DNA of 64,000 nt, taken from IMG/VR virus record IMGVR_UViG_3300049043_000070, positions 62,001-126,000 of that record. One strand, written 5' to 3'. Source of the stretch: a virus. A program made the translations under genes and the position numbers. The notes below the pieces were generated by a model. That model did no database searches, was not told the DNA's origin, and saw only the letters and a program-made list of their open reading frames with translations. This document shows positions 54,330 to 63,976 of the stretch, one piece after another. Positions within the stretch are counted from its first letter, which is position 1, and every line of letters begins with the position of its first letter.

Positions 54330-55797
54330 TGACCATCCTTTCTGTTAAGAAGAAAAACGAAGTATATGTAACCATTCAATCCGAGGAGCTTCATGTTCAT
54401 ATGGAGACTTCTCGGATTATTTTACATTTGAAGTTCCCGAAGCAAAGTTTTTGAAGAAAAATCCACGTTACAAATACTGGATGGAACTATTCGTCTGTAC
54501 TCTCCTGGTACTGGCGAACTGTATGGTGGTCTAATGAAGCACCTACAAATATGGGCAGAAGAGCGTCAATATACCATACGATATGAAAAGAATGATTGGT
54601 ATGGAGATGTTGAGGAAATTAACGATTTTGTTTCTCTTGCTGGCATTAAAACCTTTATGGATAAAATCACCAGAGAAGGAATTAAACCAAGAGACTATCA
54701 ATATACTGCTGTTTATGAAGCAATAAAAAACAATCGTAAATTACTTCTTTCTCTACGGGTTCTGGAAAATCCTTGATGATCTATTCCCTCGTCAGATACT
54801 ATACTGCTACCAACAAGCAAACGTTGATCATCGTCCCTACTACGTCCCTCGTAGAACAGATGGTCAATGATTTTAAAGATTATGGGTGGAATGCGGATGA
54901 TTACGTTCATAAGATTTACTCTGGTAAAGATAAGAATACTGACAAACCCATTATCATTTCAACTTGGCAATCAATCTATAAGTTTCCCAAAAGATACTTT
55001 GATGATTTTGATTGTGTAATTGGTGATGAAGCTCACTTGTTTAAGTCTAAATCATTAACTGGTATTATGACAAAACTTCATAATGCGAAATATAGATTCG
55101 GTTTTACCGGAACCCTTGATGGCAGTAAAACACATAAATGGGTTTTGGAAGGTTTGTTTGGTGATTGTGAGCGTGTTACGAAGACAGATGATCTTATCCG
55201 TGATGGATATCTATCTAAATTTAGGATTAAAATATTATTATGTAAACACAGTCCGCAATATTTTGAAAACTATCATGATGAAATTGATTATTTGGTATCG
55301 CATAAAGGTAGAAATAATCTAATTAAAAATCTTATAAAAGATATTGAAGGTAATACTCTTGTGCTGTACAACTATATTGAGAAGCATGGTGAACCACTTT
55401 TTGATTTAATAAATAAGACAGTTGATCCGTCACGAAAAATATTTTTTGTCCATGGCGGAACAGATGTAGAGGATAGAGAGCAAGTCAGACAAATTACCGA
55501 GAATGAAAATAACGCTGTAATTATTGCTTCATACGGAACTTCTCTACTGGGATTAACATCAAAAGATTACACAATATTATTTTTGCTTCCCCTAGCAAAT
55601 CAAGAATTAGAAACCTCCAATCAATTGGTAGAGTTTTACGAAAAGGAGAAGGAAAAGATATGGCAACACTCTATGATATTGCTGATGATATTGGTGGTCA
55701 AAATTATACCCTTAAACATCTCAACGAAAGAGTTAATATTTACAATGAAGAAAACTTTAAGTATGAGGTAATCAAAATAAATTTACGCGCAAATTAA
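54329..55797 (+). CDS. uvsW: RNA-DNA and DNA helicase UvsW, frameshifted
   Basis: It begins MTILSVKKKNEVYVTIQSEE. Breaks lie near 54405, 54480, 54755, 55535 and 55610. After repair the superfamily 2 motifs appear in order: PTGSGKS (motif I, about 54757-54775), VPTTSLVEQM (Ia), IGDEAHLF (II), GFTGTL (III), then HGGTDVEDREQV and QSIGRVLRKG (VI, about 55618-55645). The N-terminal EVPEAKFLKKNPRYKYWDG-like segment is the UvsW-specific domain. About 489 residues. UvsW unwinds R-loops and branch-migrates recombination forks, shifting replication from origin-dependent to recombination-dependent mode. Confidence 0.85.
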
Positions 55798-55800
55798 ATA

Positions 55801-56199
55801 TGGAAGAAGAATTTTATGCAACCATTAAATTAGTATCTGGTGAGGAAATTATTTCAAAAGTTTGTTATATGCCAGAAGAGGATAAACTCCTATTGGATAA
55901 ACCTCTATTAGTGGAGACAGCAAAACAAAAGAAAGGACAATTAGAAGTTACTGGATTTATTCTTAAAGAATGGGTATCAGCAACTTTTGATCAAATGTTT
56001 GTGGTTCGTAGAGATCATATTTTAACAATGTCTGAAATTGAAGACTTCAATTTTAGACTTCTACGAAAAGAGCCTAAACAGATTTAACACAGGAAAAAGC
56101 TTTGTTGATGGATCTAATAAACTTCCCAGAAGATCCGGATACCTAGGATCAATAAAAGAAATGAAAAAATCTTTAGAAGATATCTATAAAAAAAGTTAA
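55801..56199 (+). CDS. LSM-like small protein after uvsW, one frameshift
   Basis: It starts MEEEFYATIKLVSGEEIISK. A beta-barrel-like first half (ATIKLVSGEEIISKVCYMP, LLLDKPLLVE) has the strand pattern of Sm/LSM folds. The frame breaks near 56080, after which it reads RFNTGKSFVDGSNKLPRRSG and ends KKSLEDIYKKS at 56197-56199. About 132 residues. A protein of this kind follows uvsW in related phages. Its partner and RNA binding are unproven. Confidence 0.6.
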
Positions 56200-56267
56200 A
56201 AGCCTTAATTCCCTTGAACCCTTAACAGAGTTATTGTACTGAGTTTTTGAGGTTGTGTCAGGCCCCC

Positions 56268-56296
56268 TTTACAATTGACCAACGTAATGCTATACT
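56268..56296 (+). promoter_or_regulatory. Sigma70-like promoter upstream of gp55
   Basis: TTTACA (56268-56273) and TATACT (56291-56296) are separated by exactly 17 bases. Transcription would begin near 56303, about 33 bases before the preferred gp55 ATG. No late octamer lies here. A host-type promoter is what an early or middle gene such as the late sigma factor would need. Confidence 0.65.
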
Positions 56297-56335
56297 TGAT
56301 ACAGATAATGTGAGAAACCCGTGATTACAGCAGTA

Positions 56336-56824
56336 ATGACAAAGAAAAAAACAGAGAACTACGTTAATAATAAAGAGTTTCTTGCTGCGATCAGTGAATA
56401 TCGCTTGAAGGTTATTGCTGCGCGAGAAACAGGCAAACCTCGCCCGAGTAACAAACTACTTGGGGGAATGTTTCTTAAAGATTGCTACTCATCTATCTTA
56501 TAAACCAAATTTCGTCAATTACATGTTCCGCGAGGATATGATTTGTGACGGAATTGAAAATTGCTTACAGTATATTGATAACTTTGATCCAGAGAAATCA
56601 ACCAATCCGTTTGCTTATTTCACACAGATTATTTACTACGCATTCCTTCGTCGTATTCAGAAGAGAAGAAACAGCTTGAGATCAAAGGAAAGATCCTTGA
56701 GCGTTCAGGATATGACGAAGTAATGCACACTGACACATTTGATGGTACAATGTCTGGTATGAACGCATCTTACTCAGATATGGGAACGATCAAAGAAAGT
56801 ATTGAAACACGAATGAACCGATGA
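56336..56824 (+). CDS. gp55: Late-transcription sigma factor gp55, frameshifted
   Basis: The ATG at 56336 gives MTKKKTENYVNNKEFLAAIS; an in-frame GTG at 56321 would add five residues. Breaks near 56490 and 56665 are healed as THLSYKPNFVNYMFREDMIC and KRRKQLEIKGKILERSGYDE, ending TIKESIETRMNR at 56822-56824. About 162 residues. The FDPEKSTNPFAYFTQIIYYA block is a sigma region 2-like core (promoter -10 recognition). gp55 directs RNA polymerase to the TATAAATA octamers found before the structural genes in this window. Confidence 0.85.
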
Positions 56825-57033
56825 GTGATTATGAATGGATTGACGAATGTTTCCGTGTGGAACAGAAACGCTTTGGAACTTGGTCTAGCTACGATAAAGA
56901 AGGTAAGGGCATCCTCACCACACTTGATAAGGAACACCTTATTGATGCGACCCGTTGGTATTTACGAGCAAAACAAGAAGGGTTCTCTGAACCAACTATT
57001 CAATACGATGGAACTGTTGGAGGAAAGTTATGA
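56821..57033 (+). CDS. Conserved small protein between gp55 and gp47
   Basis: An intact 70-codon frame, MSDYEWIDECFRVEQKRFGT onward, overlaps gp55 by four bases (ATGA). The SYDKEGKGILTTLDKEHLID and YLRAKQEGFSEP pattern recurs at this position in marine T4-like phages, from memory. It is helical and charged. Overlapped at its end by the gp47 start. Function unknown. Confidence 0.65.
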   Translation: MSDYEWIDECFRVEQKRFGTWSSYDKEGKGILTTLDKEHLIDATRWYLRAKQEGFSEPTIQYDGTVGGKL

Positions 57034-58074
57034 AGAGTAGCTCTGATTACTGACCAGCACCTTGGATGGGCGCAAAGGATCTCTAGCATTTTGGAATTTC
57101 TTTCAGAGGTTCTATGATGAGGTATTCTTTCCTACCCTAGAGAAAAAAGGTGTTACCCATGTAATTGATCTTGGTGATACCTTTGACAATCGTAAGTCAA
57201 TGGACTTCAACACTTTTTACCGTGTCAAGACAAACTATTTTGATAAACTCCAAGCCTTATAAAGTACATATGCTTTTGGGTAATCATTGTACTTATTATA
57301 AGAATACCAATCGCATCAATTCACCTGAACTCCTACTGGAGCAATATTCAAACATCAGCATTTATGCTTCACCAAAGCATCTTACATTAGGTAGTAAAAA
57401 GTTCCTGATGTTGCCTTGGATAAACACGGAGAACCGTGATGAGGTCTTGAAGCTACTTTTGAAACCTCTGATGCTGATATTTGTTGTGGTCATTTGGAAC
57501 TTGATGGATTTGAAGTTACACCTGGCATGACTATGGATCATGGAATGGATCCTAAGTTATTCCATCGTTTCCATCGTGTATGGTCTGGACATTTCCATCA
57601 CCGTTCACGGAAAGGAAACATTCAGTATCTTGGCAATCCTTATCAAATGTATTGGAATGATTATAAGGACACCCGTGGATTTCATATTTACGATACTCAA
57701 AGTGATAACTGGAGTATATCCATAACCCGTTTGAGATCTTTGAAAAGATCATCTACGACGACAGCAAAGAAGACTACAACAAACATGATGTGTCTAGTTA
57801 TAAAGACAAGTACATCAAGATCGTTGTTGACGAAAAGAAAGACTATCAAATGTTTGAAACGTTGGTTGATCGTCTTTACAACGTAGGTGTCCACGACGTA
57901 AAGATTGTTGAAAATTTGGTTGGTGAAGACAACAAAGAAGACATTGAAATGTCCGCAAAAGATACATTGACACTTCTAAATGAATACATTGATGAAGTAG
58001 AAATGTCCGTCAGCAAGTCAGATCTCAAGAACTTGATGAGGTCTCTATATATTGAGAGTTGTAACGTTGTCTAA
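57030..58074 (+). CDS. gp47: Recombination endonuclease subunit gp47 (SbcD/Mre11-like), frameshifted
   Basis: After shifts near 57036 and 57058 the start reads MRVALITDQHL then DGRKGSLAFWN. Metallophosphoesterase motifs follow: ITDQH (first metal site), DLGDTFDNRK, a GNH motif near 57280-57295, CGHLELDGFE and SGHFHHR. The frame is broken again near 57260, 57455, 57490 and 57715-57730. The C-terminal frame is intact from 57790 (ends IESCNVV). About 347 residues. gp47 forms a complex with gp46 that processes DNA ends for recombination. In the GNH motif the next residue reads Cys, where Asp is normal in this group; a base error is likely. Confidence 0.8.
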
Positions 58075-58075
58075 T

Positions 58076-58340
58076 ATGTTCATCGTAACTTTGGAAGATC
58101 ACCCTGATGGCGTATACTCTGTCTTTGACGATGCTGAGGACAGAGTTATCCCTATCTTTCAAGAAGAAGATGACGCAGAGCCGTTACTTAATGATGTTAG
58201 AAGAAGACCAAGACTATCCGCCCATGCAGATCGTTGAGGTTGACGACCATGTTATAATAGGAGCATGTCAAGAGCGTGGACATAGGTTTACGATCATTAC
58301 TCCTGATGATTTTTTGATACCACCTGATGATTTAGAATGA
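58076..58340 (+). CDS. DUF3110-like protein between gp47 and gp46, one frameshift
   Basis: It starts MFIVTLEDHPDGVYSVFDDA one base after the gp47 stop. Removing one C near 58178 joins EEDDAER to YLMMLEEDQDYPPMQIVEVD, ending TPDDFLIPPDDLE. About 87 residues. The order LEDxPDGxYxVFDDxxxxVIxxFxEEDDAxRYxxMLEExDY matches DUF3110, a domain otherwise known mainly from cyanobacteria and their phages. It supports a cyanobacterial host. Function unknown. Overlaps the gp46 start. Confidence 0.7.
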
Positions 58341-60069
58341 TTATCTTTCAAAAAGATCCGCTGGCGCAACTTTCTCAGCTACAGGCAACGTCTTTAGTGA
58401 AGTTGATTTGGAAGCGAGCTAAAACCAATTTGATCGTTGGCACCAACGGAGCAGGTAAGAGCACCATTCTGGATGCGCTTACCTTTTCTCTGTTTGGCAA
58501 ACCATTTCGTAAGATCAACAAACCTTTGCTGGTCAACAGCATCAACGAAAAGGATTGCCTGACTGAGATTGAATTCAGTATTGGTCGTAATGAATACAAA
58601 GTTATTCGTGGTATCAAACCTAACAAGTTTGAGATCTATTGTGATGGTCAGATCTGGAACCAGAGAGCACAGTTGTAGATCAGCAAAAGAACTTTGAGCA
58701 GAATGTTCTAAAGTTGAATTACAAATCATTCACTCAGATTGTGGTGCTGGGATCTTCCACGTTTGTTCCTTTCATGCGTCTGCCTCTGGCACAACGTCGT
58801 GAGATTATTGAAGACATTTTGGACATTCAAGTATTCTCTACAATGAATGTATTGCTCAAGGATAAAGTCCGAGAGAATAATGAAGATATCAAGAATTTGG
58901 ACTATCAACTTCATCTTCTGGACGAAAAGATTGAACTTCAAAAGAACTATATGTTTGAATTGGAGAAGAAGACCAAGGAAGAGATCACCCGTAAGGAAAA
59001 TAAGATTGCTGAATTGTTAGAAGATGAAAACACACAGCACCATGAGATAGAGCGTCTGACTTCTGAAGTTGAAAAACATTCTATAGAAATGGAAGCACTA
59101 TCAAATTCTTCATCCAAGTTGAAGAAGATGAACACTTTTCTCTTCAAAATCCAATCAAAACTTTCATCTTGTCAGAAAGAACATTCTTTCTTTACTGATA
59201 ATCATGTCTGTCCTACCTGTACACAAGACCTAAGTGAAGAGTTTAGACAGAGTAAGATTGCTGAAGGTGAAGGCGAATTGAATAATTTACAGACTGGTAT
59301 TCAAGATCTGCTCGATGCTATCTCAAAAGAAGAGAGAACGAGAAAATGAATTCGCAAGACTATCAAAAGTTATACTTGGCTTCAACTCTTCTATTACTCA
59401 AGCGAATTATCAGATTACTTCCTTACAGAAAACAATCGGTGATATAGAAACTGAGATCAAAGAACTGGAAGGAACCAACCCAGACAAGAAAGCAGAGTTC
59501 GTCAAACTTGAAGGACTTGTTACGAATAAAAAAGATTTGAGCAAGACCTTTGCCGAATACGAGAAAGATCGTGATACACTATTAGTTGCCTCTCAACTTC
59601 TCAAAGATAACGGGATCAAAACCAGGATCATCAAGACATACCTGCCTGCGATGAACCAACTGATCAATCAGTATCTACAACGTATGGATTTCTATGTGAA
59701 CTTTACGTTGACAGAGAACTTTGAAGAGACCATCAAATCTAGATATCGGGATGTGTTTTCATATGATAGTTTTAGCGAAGGAGAAGAAACTAGAATTGAT
59801 ATTGCTTTGCTGCTTACTTGGAGAGTATTGCTAAGCTCAAGAATTCTGTGGATACTAACCTCTTGATCCTAGATGAGATCTTTGATAGTTCACTGGATCA
59901 GCAAGGTGGTAGTGATCTGGGTTGGATCCTTCGTAACTTTGACGATAAAACAAATGTTTATGTGATCAGTCACAGAGAACAACTGGATGGGAAGTTTGAT
60001 AGAACACTAACAGCGGTGAAGGAAAAGAACTTCTCCGTGATCCAAGAGACAGTTTCCGAACTGGACTAG
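58337..60069 (+). CDS. gp46: Recombination endonuclease subunit gp46 (SbcC/Rad50-like ATPase), frameshifted
   Basis: The start is MIIFQKIRWRNFLS after correction. Between about 58355 and 58425 the uncorrected frame shows a compensating shift. Walker A GTNGAGKST lies at about residue 35. Breaks occur near 58672, 59330 and 59820. Long coiled coils flank a zinc-hook CPTC (near 59212-59223). The ABC signature FSEGEET (about 59770) and Walker B LLILDEIFD (about 59862) follow, then SHREQLDG. About 577 residues. With gp47 it resects DNA ends. The terminator-like hairpin starts over its stop codon. Confidence 0.88.
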
Positions 60070-60095
60070 GGGTGCCTCCAAGGGGGTGCCCCTTT
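60068..60095 (+). terminator. Probable weak terminator after gp46
   Basis: A 10-bp RNA stem with three G-U pairs (60068-60077 with 60084-60093) around a 6-base loop is followed by TT. The T-tract is short, so read-through is likely. Confidence 0.5.
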
Positions 60096-60126
60096 GCTAT
60101 GCTTACCACATCAGCAAAAGAGACCG

Positions 60127-62282
60127 ATGACCCGCCAAGAAATCAAGGGCAACCTTGCCCGCCTGCTAGCTACCGAGAACCTCGTTGTAGAGCACCGTAA
60201 TTGCCCTACAGCGTGCTTCAACGTTGAGACCCGTGTGCTTACCCTCCCGAACTGGGATCGTGCTTCTGGCACCGTATACGATATGCTGGTGGGTCATGAG
60301 GTGGGACACGCTCTGTTTACCCCTAACGAAGACTGGACTGCGAAAGTCAGATTGTCCCAAAGACTTCATCAACGTGGTAGAAGATGCCCGTATTGAGAAA
60401 CTGATGAAGCGTAAGTATCCTGGTCTGCGTAAGTCGTTTGCTGGTGGTTATCAAGAACTGAACGCTAAGGATTTCTTTGATATTGCTGGTGACGACCTCT
60501 CTACCTATAGCTTGATTGACCGTATCAACCTTCACTTCAAGGTTGGTGCTAGTGCTTTCATTCCCTTTGCTGATAATGAGCAAGTGTTCGTCACTCGGAC
60601 GGATGAGGCAGAGACCTTTGATGAGGTGCTCCAGATTGCTGTTGATATCTACAACTTCAGCAAGCAAGAGAAAGAGATGGAGCAATTGGATGCTAATGTT
60701 GGACTTGAGCAAACTACTCAAGGTGGGGGTGGTATGACCCAATCTGGGGGTGATAATGAAACTGAAGGTGATGCTGACGAAGACCAACCTTCCAGCAATT
60801 CTGATCAAGAGTGTCAGCAGACTGGTTCTCCTACTCAACCGAAAGGTGAGGATGGTGATAGTGCTGGTGATGAAGGTGATGACGAGAGTTCCCAAACTCA
60901 AGATGCCTTTGATCGTGCTGCTGAACGTCTGACGAATACCTTTGCTGGCAATAACACCATCTATGTTGAGATCCCCGATAACGTAGTCCTAGAGGATTAT
61001 GTTGCTGACTGGACTGAAGTTCATGCTTGGATTGATGAGCAGCGTGAAGCTAATGAACAGATGCTTGCTAACGCTTATCGTGAAGTAGATAATGATTACG
61101 CTTCTTTCCGTAAACAGTCTCAGAAAGAAGTGAACTATCTGGTGAAAGAGTTTGAGTGTCGCAAATCTGCTGATGCTTATGCTCGTGCTGGTCAATCCAA
61201 GACTGGTGTGTTGGATACTTCCAAGCTTCACACTTATCTTTACAACGAAGACATCTTCAAGAAAGTCACAGTCCTTCCTGATGGTAAAAATCATGGTCTT
61301 CTGTTTCTGCTTGATTGGTCTGGCTCTATGCAGCGTGAGATCTTTGCTACTGTCAAACAACTCCTGAACCTTACTGCCTTCTGTAAGAAAGTTCAGATCC
61401 CGTTTGAAGTGTATGCGTTCACGAACGATTACTTCCCTGTTCGTCGTATCAAAGAAGGTAAGTCTCAGTATGTTTCTAACGATGAATACTTTGCTGCCAA
61501 CGGTTGTCATGATGGTAAGATCTACCTTCAGAAAGGTATGTTTCATTTGATGAACTTTATTTCGTCTCGCTCTAACGGTAAAGACTACGAACGTATGTGC
61601 CGTAATCTATATCGTGAGGCATACACTTACACTTACCACACTTACTATGGTGCCACTACTGGTCTGGGTTTGTCTGGCACTCCTTTGAATGAAGGTATCG
61701 TGATGCTCAATTACATCATCCCCCAGTTCAAAAAGAAGAACGATCTTCAGAAAGTGAACGTCTGTATTCTTTCTGACGGCGAAGCTTGCCAAACTGCCTA
61801 TGGTCATAAGATGTATGATGAATACAGGGATCGCAACTATATTCGCCCTCGTCGTTTGGATAGTGGCGCGGTTCTTCGTGACCGTCAGACCTGGCCGTGT
61901 TTACAAATCATTTGAGGGTTGGGATAACAACACCAACACTTTTATTCAACAGGTTCGTGACCGTAACCCTGGCGTGAATGTGCTTGGTTTCCGTATTCTT
62001 TCTGGTTCTCAACTGTCTAACTTTGTCAGTTCCTATGCTGACCTTGCTTATTACGGTGAAGTCCAGAAACAGTGGCGAAAAGACAAGTCCGCTATTCTTC
62101 CTCACCCGAAAGCATTTACTGCTCTGTATGCTATTGCTAACAGCTCTCTTGAAGAGAATGCTACGTTTAGTGTAGAGGATGGTGCTAACAAAGCAGATAT
62201 CACCAAAGCATTCAAAAAGATGCTAAACTCTAAGACCGCCAACAAAAAACTTCTCAATTCTTTCGTGGAGTATGTCGCATGA
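60127..62282 (+). CDS. CobT-like protein: HExxH metallopeptidase-like N-terminus and VWA domain, frameshifted
   Basis: The ATG at 60127 gives MTRQEIKGNLARLLATENLV. The HEVGH motif (about residue 57) with following INVVEDARIEKLMK supplies zinc ligands of a gluzincin-like site. A Ser/Gly/Asp/Glu-rich linker (about 60680-60900) leads to a von Willebrand factor A domain with the MIDAS sequence DWSGSM (about 61311) and LSDGEA (about 61770). Breaks near 60347 and 61895 are joined by frame continuity. About 718 residues. CobT-like proteins pair with MoxR/CobS AAA ATPases. The cobalt-chelatase label commonly given to such phage genes is not supported by any cobalamin gene here. Confidence 0.75.
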
Positions 62283-62788
62283 ATATCTTTGTCACCTCGC
62301 CATTTCCTGCCGAGAGTGCCATTTGTTTACCTGACAAACATATTGTGAAGATGCCACTTGAGTGCTGCCAGATGTTATCCATCGTGGCATCCAAGTGGTA
62401 TCACAATTATGGACCAATTCATAAAGCAGACGGTGTAGCATACCGCACAGAGAAAGGTGCGTTTCGTAATCACCCATGTACAAAATGGGCAGCAGAAACT
62501 ATAGATAATGCCTACTGGTTGATCAAGTGGGGTATGAACTTGTGTGATGAATACTCTGTTCGTTATGGCAAGTTTCATTTTTGCTATAATACTTTGCTGG
62601 AAGCATATTACCTTTTCCCCAAAGGTAAGATTACAAACGTAACTCCATTTGCTAGAGCTATGCCAGATGAATACAAATATGATACGAGCATCACTACGTT
62701 TGATGCTTACAAAATGTATATCGCTAGTAGACCCTCGGTCTCAAGCAACTACCTCCGTATGCCAGTTCGCAAACCGTCCTGGGTCTGA
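62279..62788 (+). CDS. Conserved phage protein of unknown function
   Basis: An intact 169-codon frame, MNIFVTSPFPAESAICLPDK onward, overlaps the CobT-like stop by four bases. The segment CLPDKHIVKMPLECCQMLSI, then EKGAFRNHPCTKWAAETIDN, and the end NYLRMPVRKPSWV form a pattern found in conserved T4-like phage proteins whose published annotation is usually hypothetical. Several invariant-looking His, Asp, Lys and Arg residues suggest an enzyme. I cannot assign one. It lies between the CobT-like and CobS-like genes. Confidence 0.7.
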   Translation: MNIFVTSPFPAESAICLPDKHIVKMPLECCQMLSIVASKWYHNYGPIHKADGVAYRTEKGAFRNHPCTKWAAETIDNAYWLIKWGMNLCDEYSVRYGKFHFCYNTLLEAYYLFPKGKITNVTPFARAMPDEYKYDTSITTFDAYKMYIASRPSVSSNYLRMPVRKPSWV

Positions 62789-62831
62789 CGCCAAACCGAC
62801 CCGCCTGCCCTATAATAACTACATCAACGAA

Positions 62832-63976
62832 ATGACTTCCATGCCTGCCAAATCCGATGTGACCACCGAGCAGCTGACTTCTTATCTATCCAGCAACTTC
62901 GGCAACGATATCAACGCTGCTCAAGTTCAAGATGCTTGCGGCGTGTTTGGTATCACCTATGCTACTGCTACTAAGCGTCTGCGTGACTTTTATGTGAAGC
63001 GTGGCACTTGGAACCTGACTGTTCAGGAGCGCCTTGAGCAGACCTTCAAGGCACCTGCCGCTGCTCCTGCTGTTGCTGTTACCGCTCGGGAAAATCAGAA
63101 CCTTGTTCCTGACAAAGACCCCCATTATGTCCCGTTCGGGAATTTCTCGGATGTGAAAAAGATTATCCAATCTGGTCTGTTCTATCCTACTTTTATTACT
63201 GGTCTCTCTGGTAACGGTAAGACTTTCTCTGTTGAGCAAGCATGTGCCAAACTAAATAGGAGCTAATCCGTGTGAATATCACGATTGAAACTGACGAGGA
63301 TGATCTTATTGGTGGGTTCCGTCTTGTTGCTGGCGAAACTGTCTGGCATAATGGACCCGTCGTGGAGGCTCTGGAACGTGGACCTATTCTCCTTCTAGAC
63401 GAGGTTGACCTGGCATCTAACAAGATCCTGTGTCTCCAATCTATTCTTGAAGGTAAGGGTATCTTCCTGAAGAAGATTGGTAAGTTTGTTCAACCCGCTG
63501 CTGGTTTCAATATCTTCGCCACTGCCAACACCAAAGGTAAGGGTTCTGAGGATGGGCGTTTCATCGGCACCAATGTGCTGAACGAAGCATTCCTTGAGCG
63601 TTTTGCTCTGACCTTTGAGCAAGACTATCCTACCGTCACGATTGAGACTAACATTCTCAAGAAAGTTTCTGCCTCTCTGGGTATTGATGATGTAGAGTTC
63701 TGCGAGAACCTTGCCAACTGGGCAGACATTATCCGTAAAACTTTCAAGGATGGTGGTATTGATGAGGTGATCAGCACCCGCCGTCTGGTACACATCGTTC
63801 GTGCTTTTGCGATCTGGCAGGATCGTATCAAAGCTATCAAGGTCTGTGTCAATCGTTTTGATGATGAGACCAAGCAATCTTTCATCGAACTGTATGATAA
63901 GATTGATGCTAAGGTTGAAACTAAAAATGAATTAGAAGGAACCATGGAGATTGGTAATGCCAGCGATCCGTTCTGA
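62832..63976 (+). CDS. cobS: CobS-like AAA+ (MoxR type) ATPase, one frameshift
   Basis: The preferred start 62832 reads MTSMPAKSDVTTEQLTSYLS (a second ATG at 62841 is possible). A helical DNA-binding-like N-terminal half (ACGVFGITYATATKRLRDFY) precedes Walker A GLSGNGKT (about residue 124), Walker B ILLLDEVD (about 186), the sensor segment FATANT and the arginine-finger region NEAFLERFAL. A break near 63255 is restored by one G, giving NRELIRVNITIETDEDDLIG. About 382 residues. Cyanophages carry this gene under the name cobS. It is here read as a MoxR-type ATPase partner of the VWA protein upstream. Confidence 0.8.

Noticed and set aside
60347-61546. Two minus-strand open frames of about 185 codons (60347-60901, 60989-61546)
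   Set aside because: They mirror the CobT-like gene, whose forward reading has HExxH and MIDAS motifs. The reverse readings show no domain.
62811-62816. TATAAT upstream of the CobS-like gene as a promoter
   Set aside because: No -35 element at suitable distance; the nearest CTGAC-like bases are 20-21 bases away. Too weak to list.
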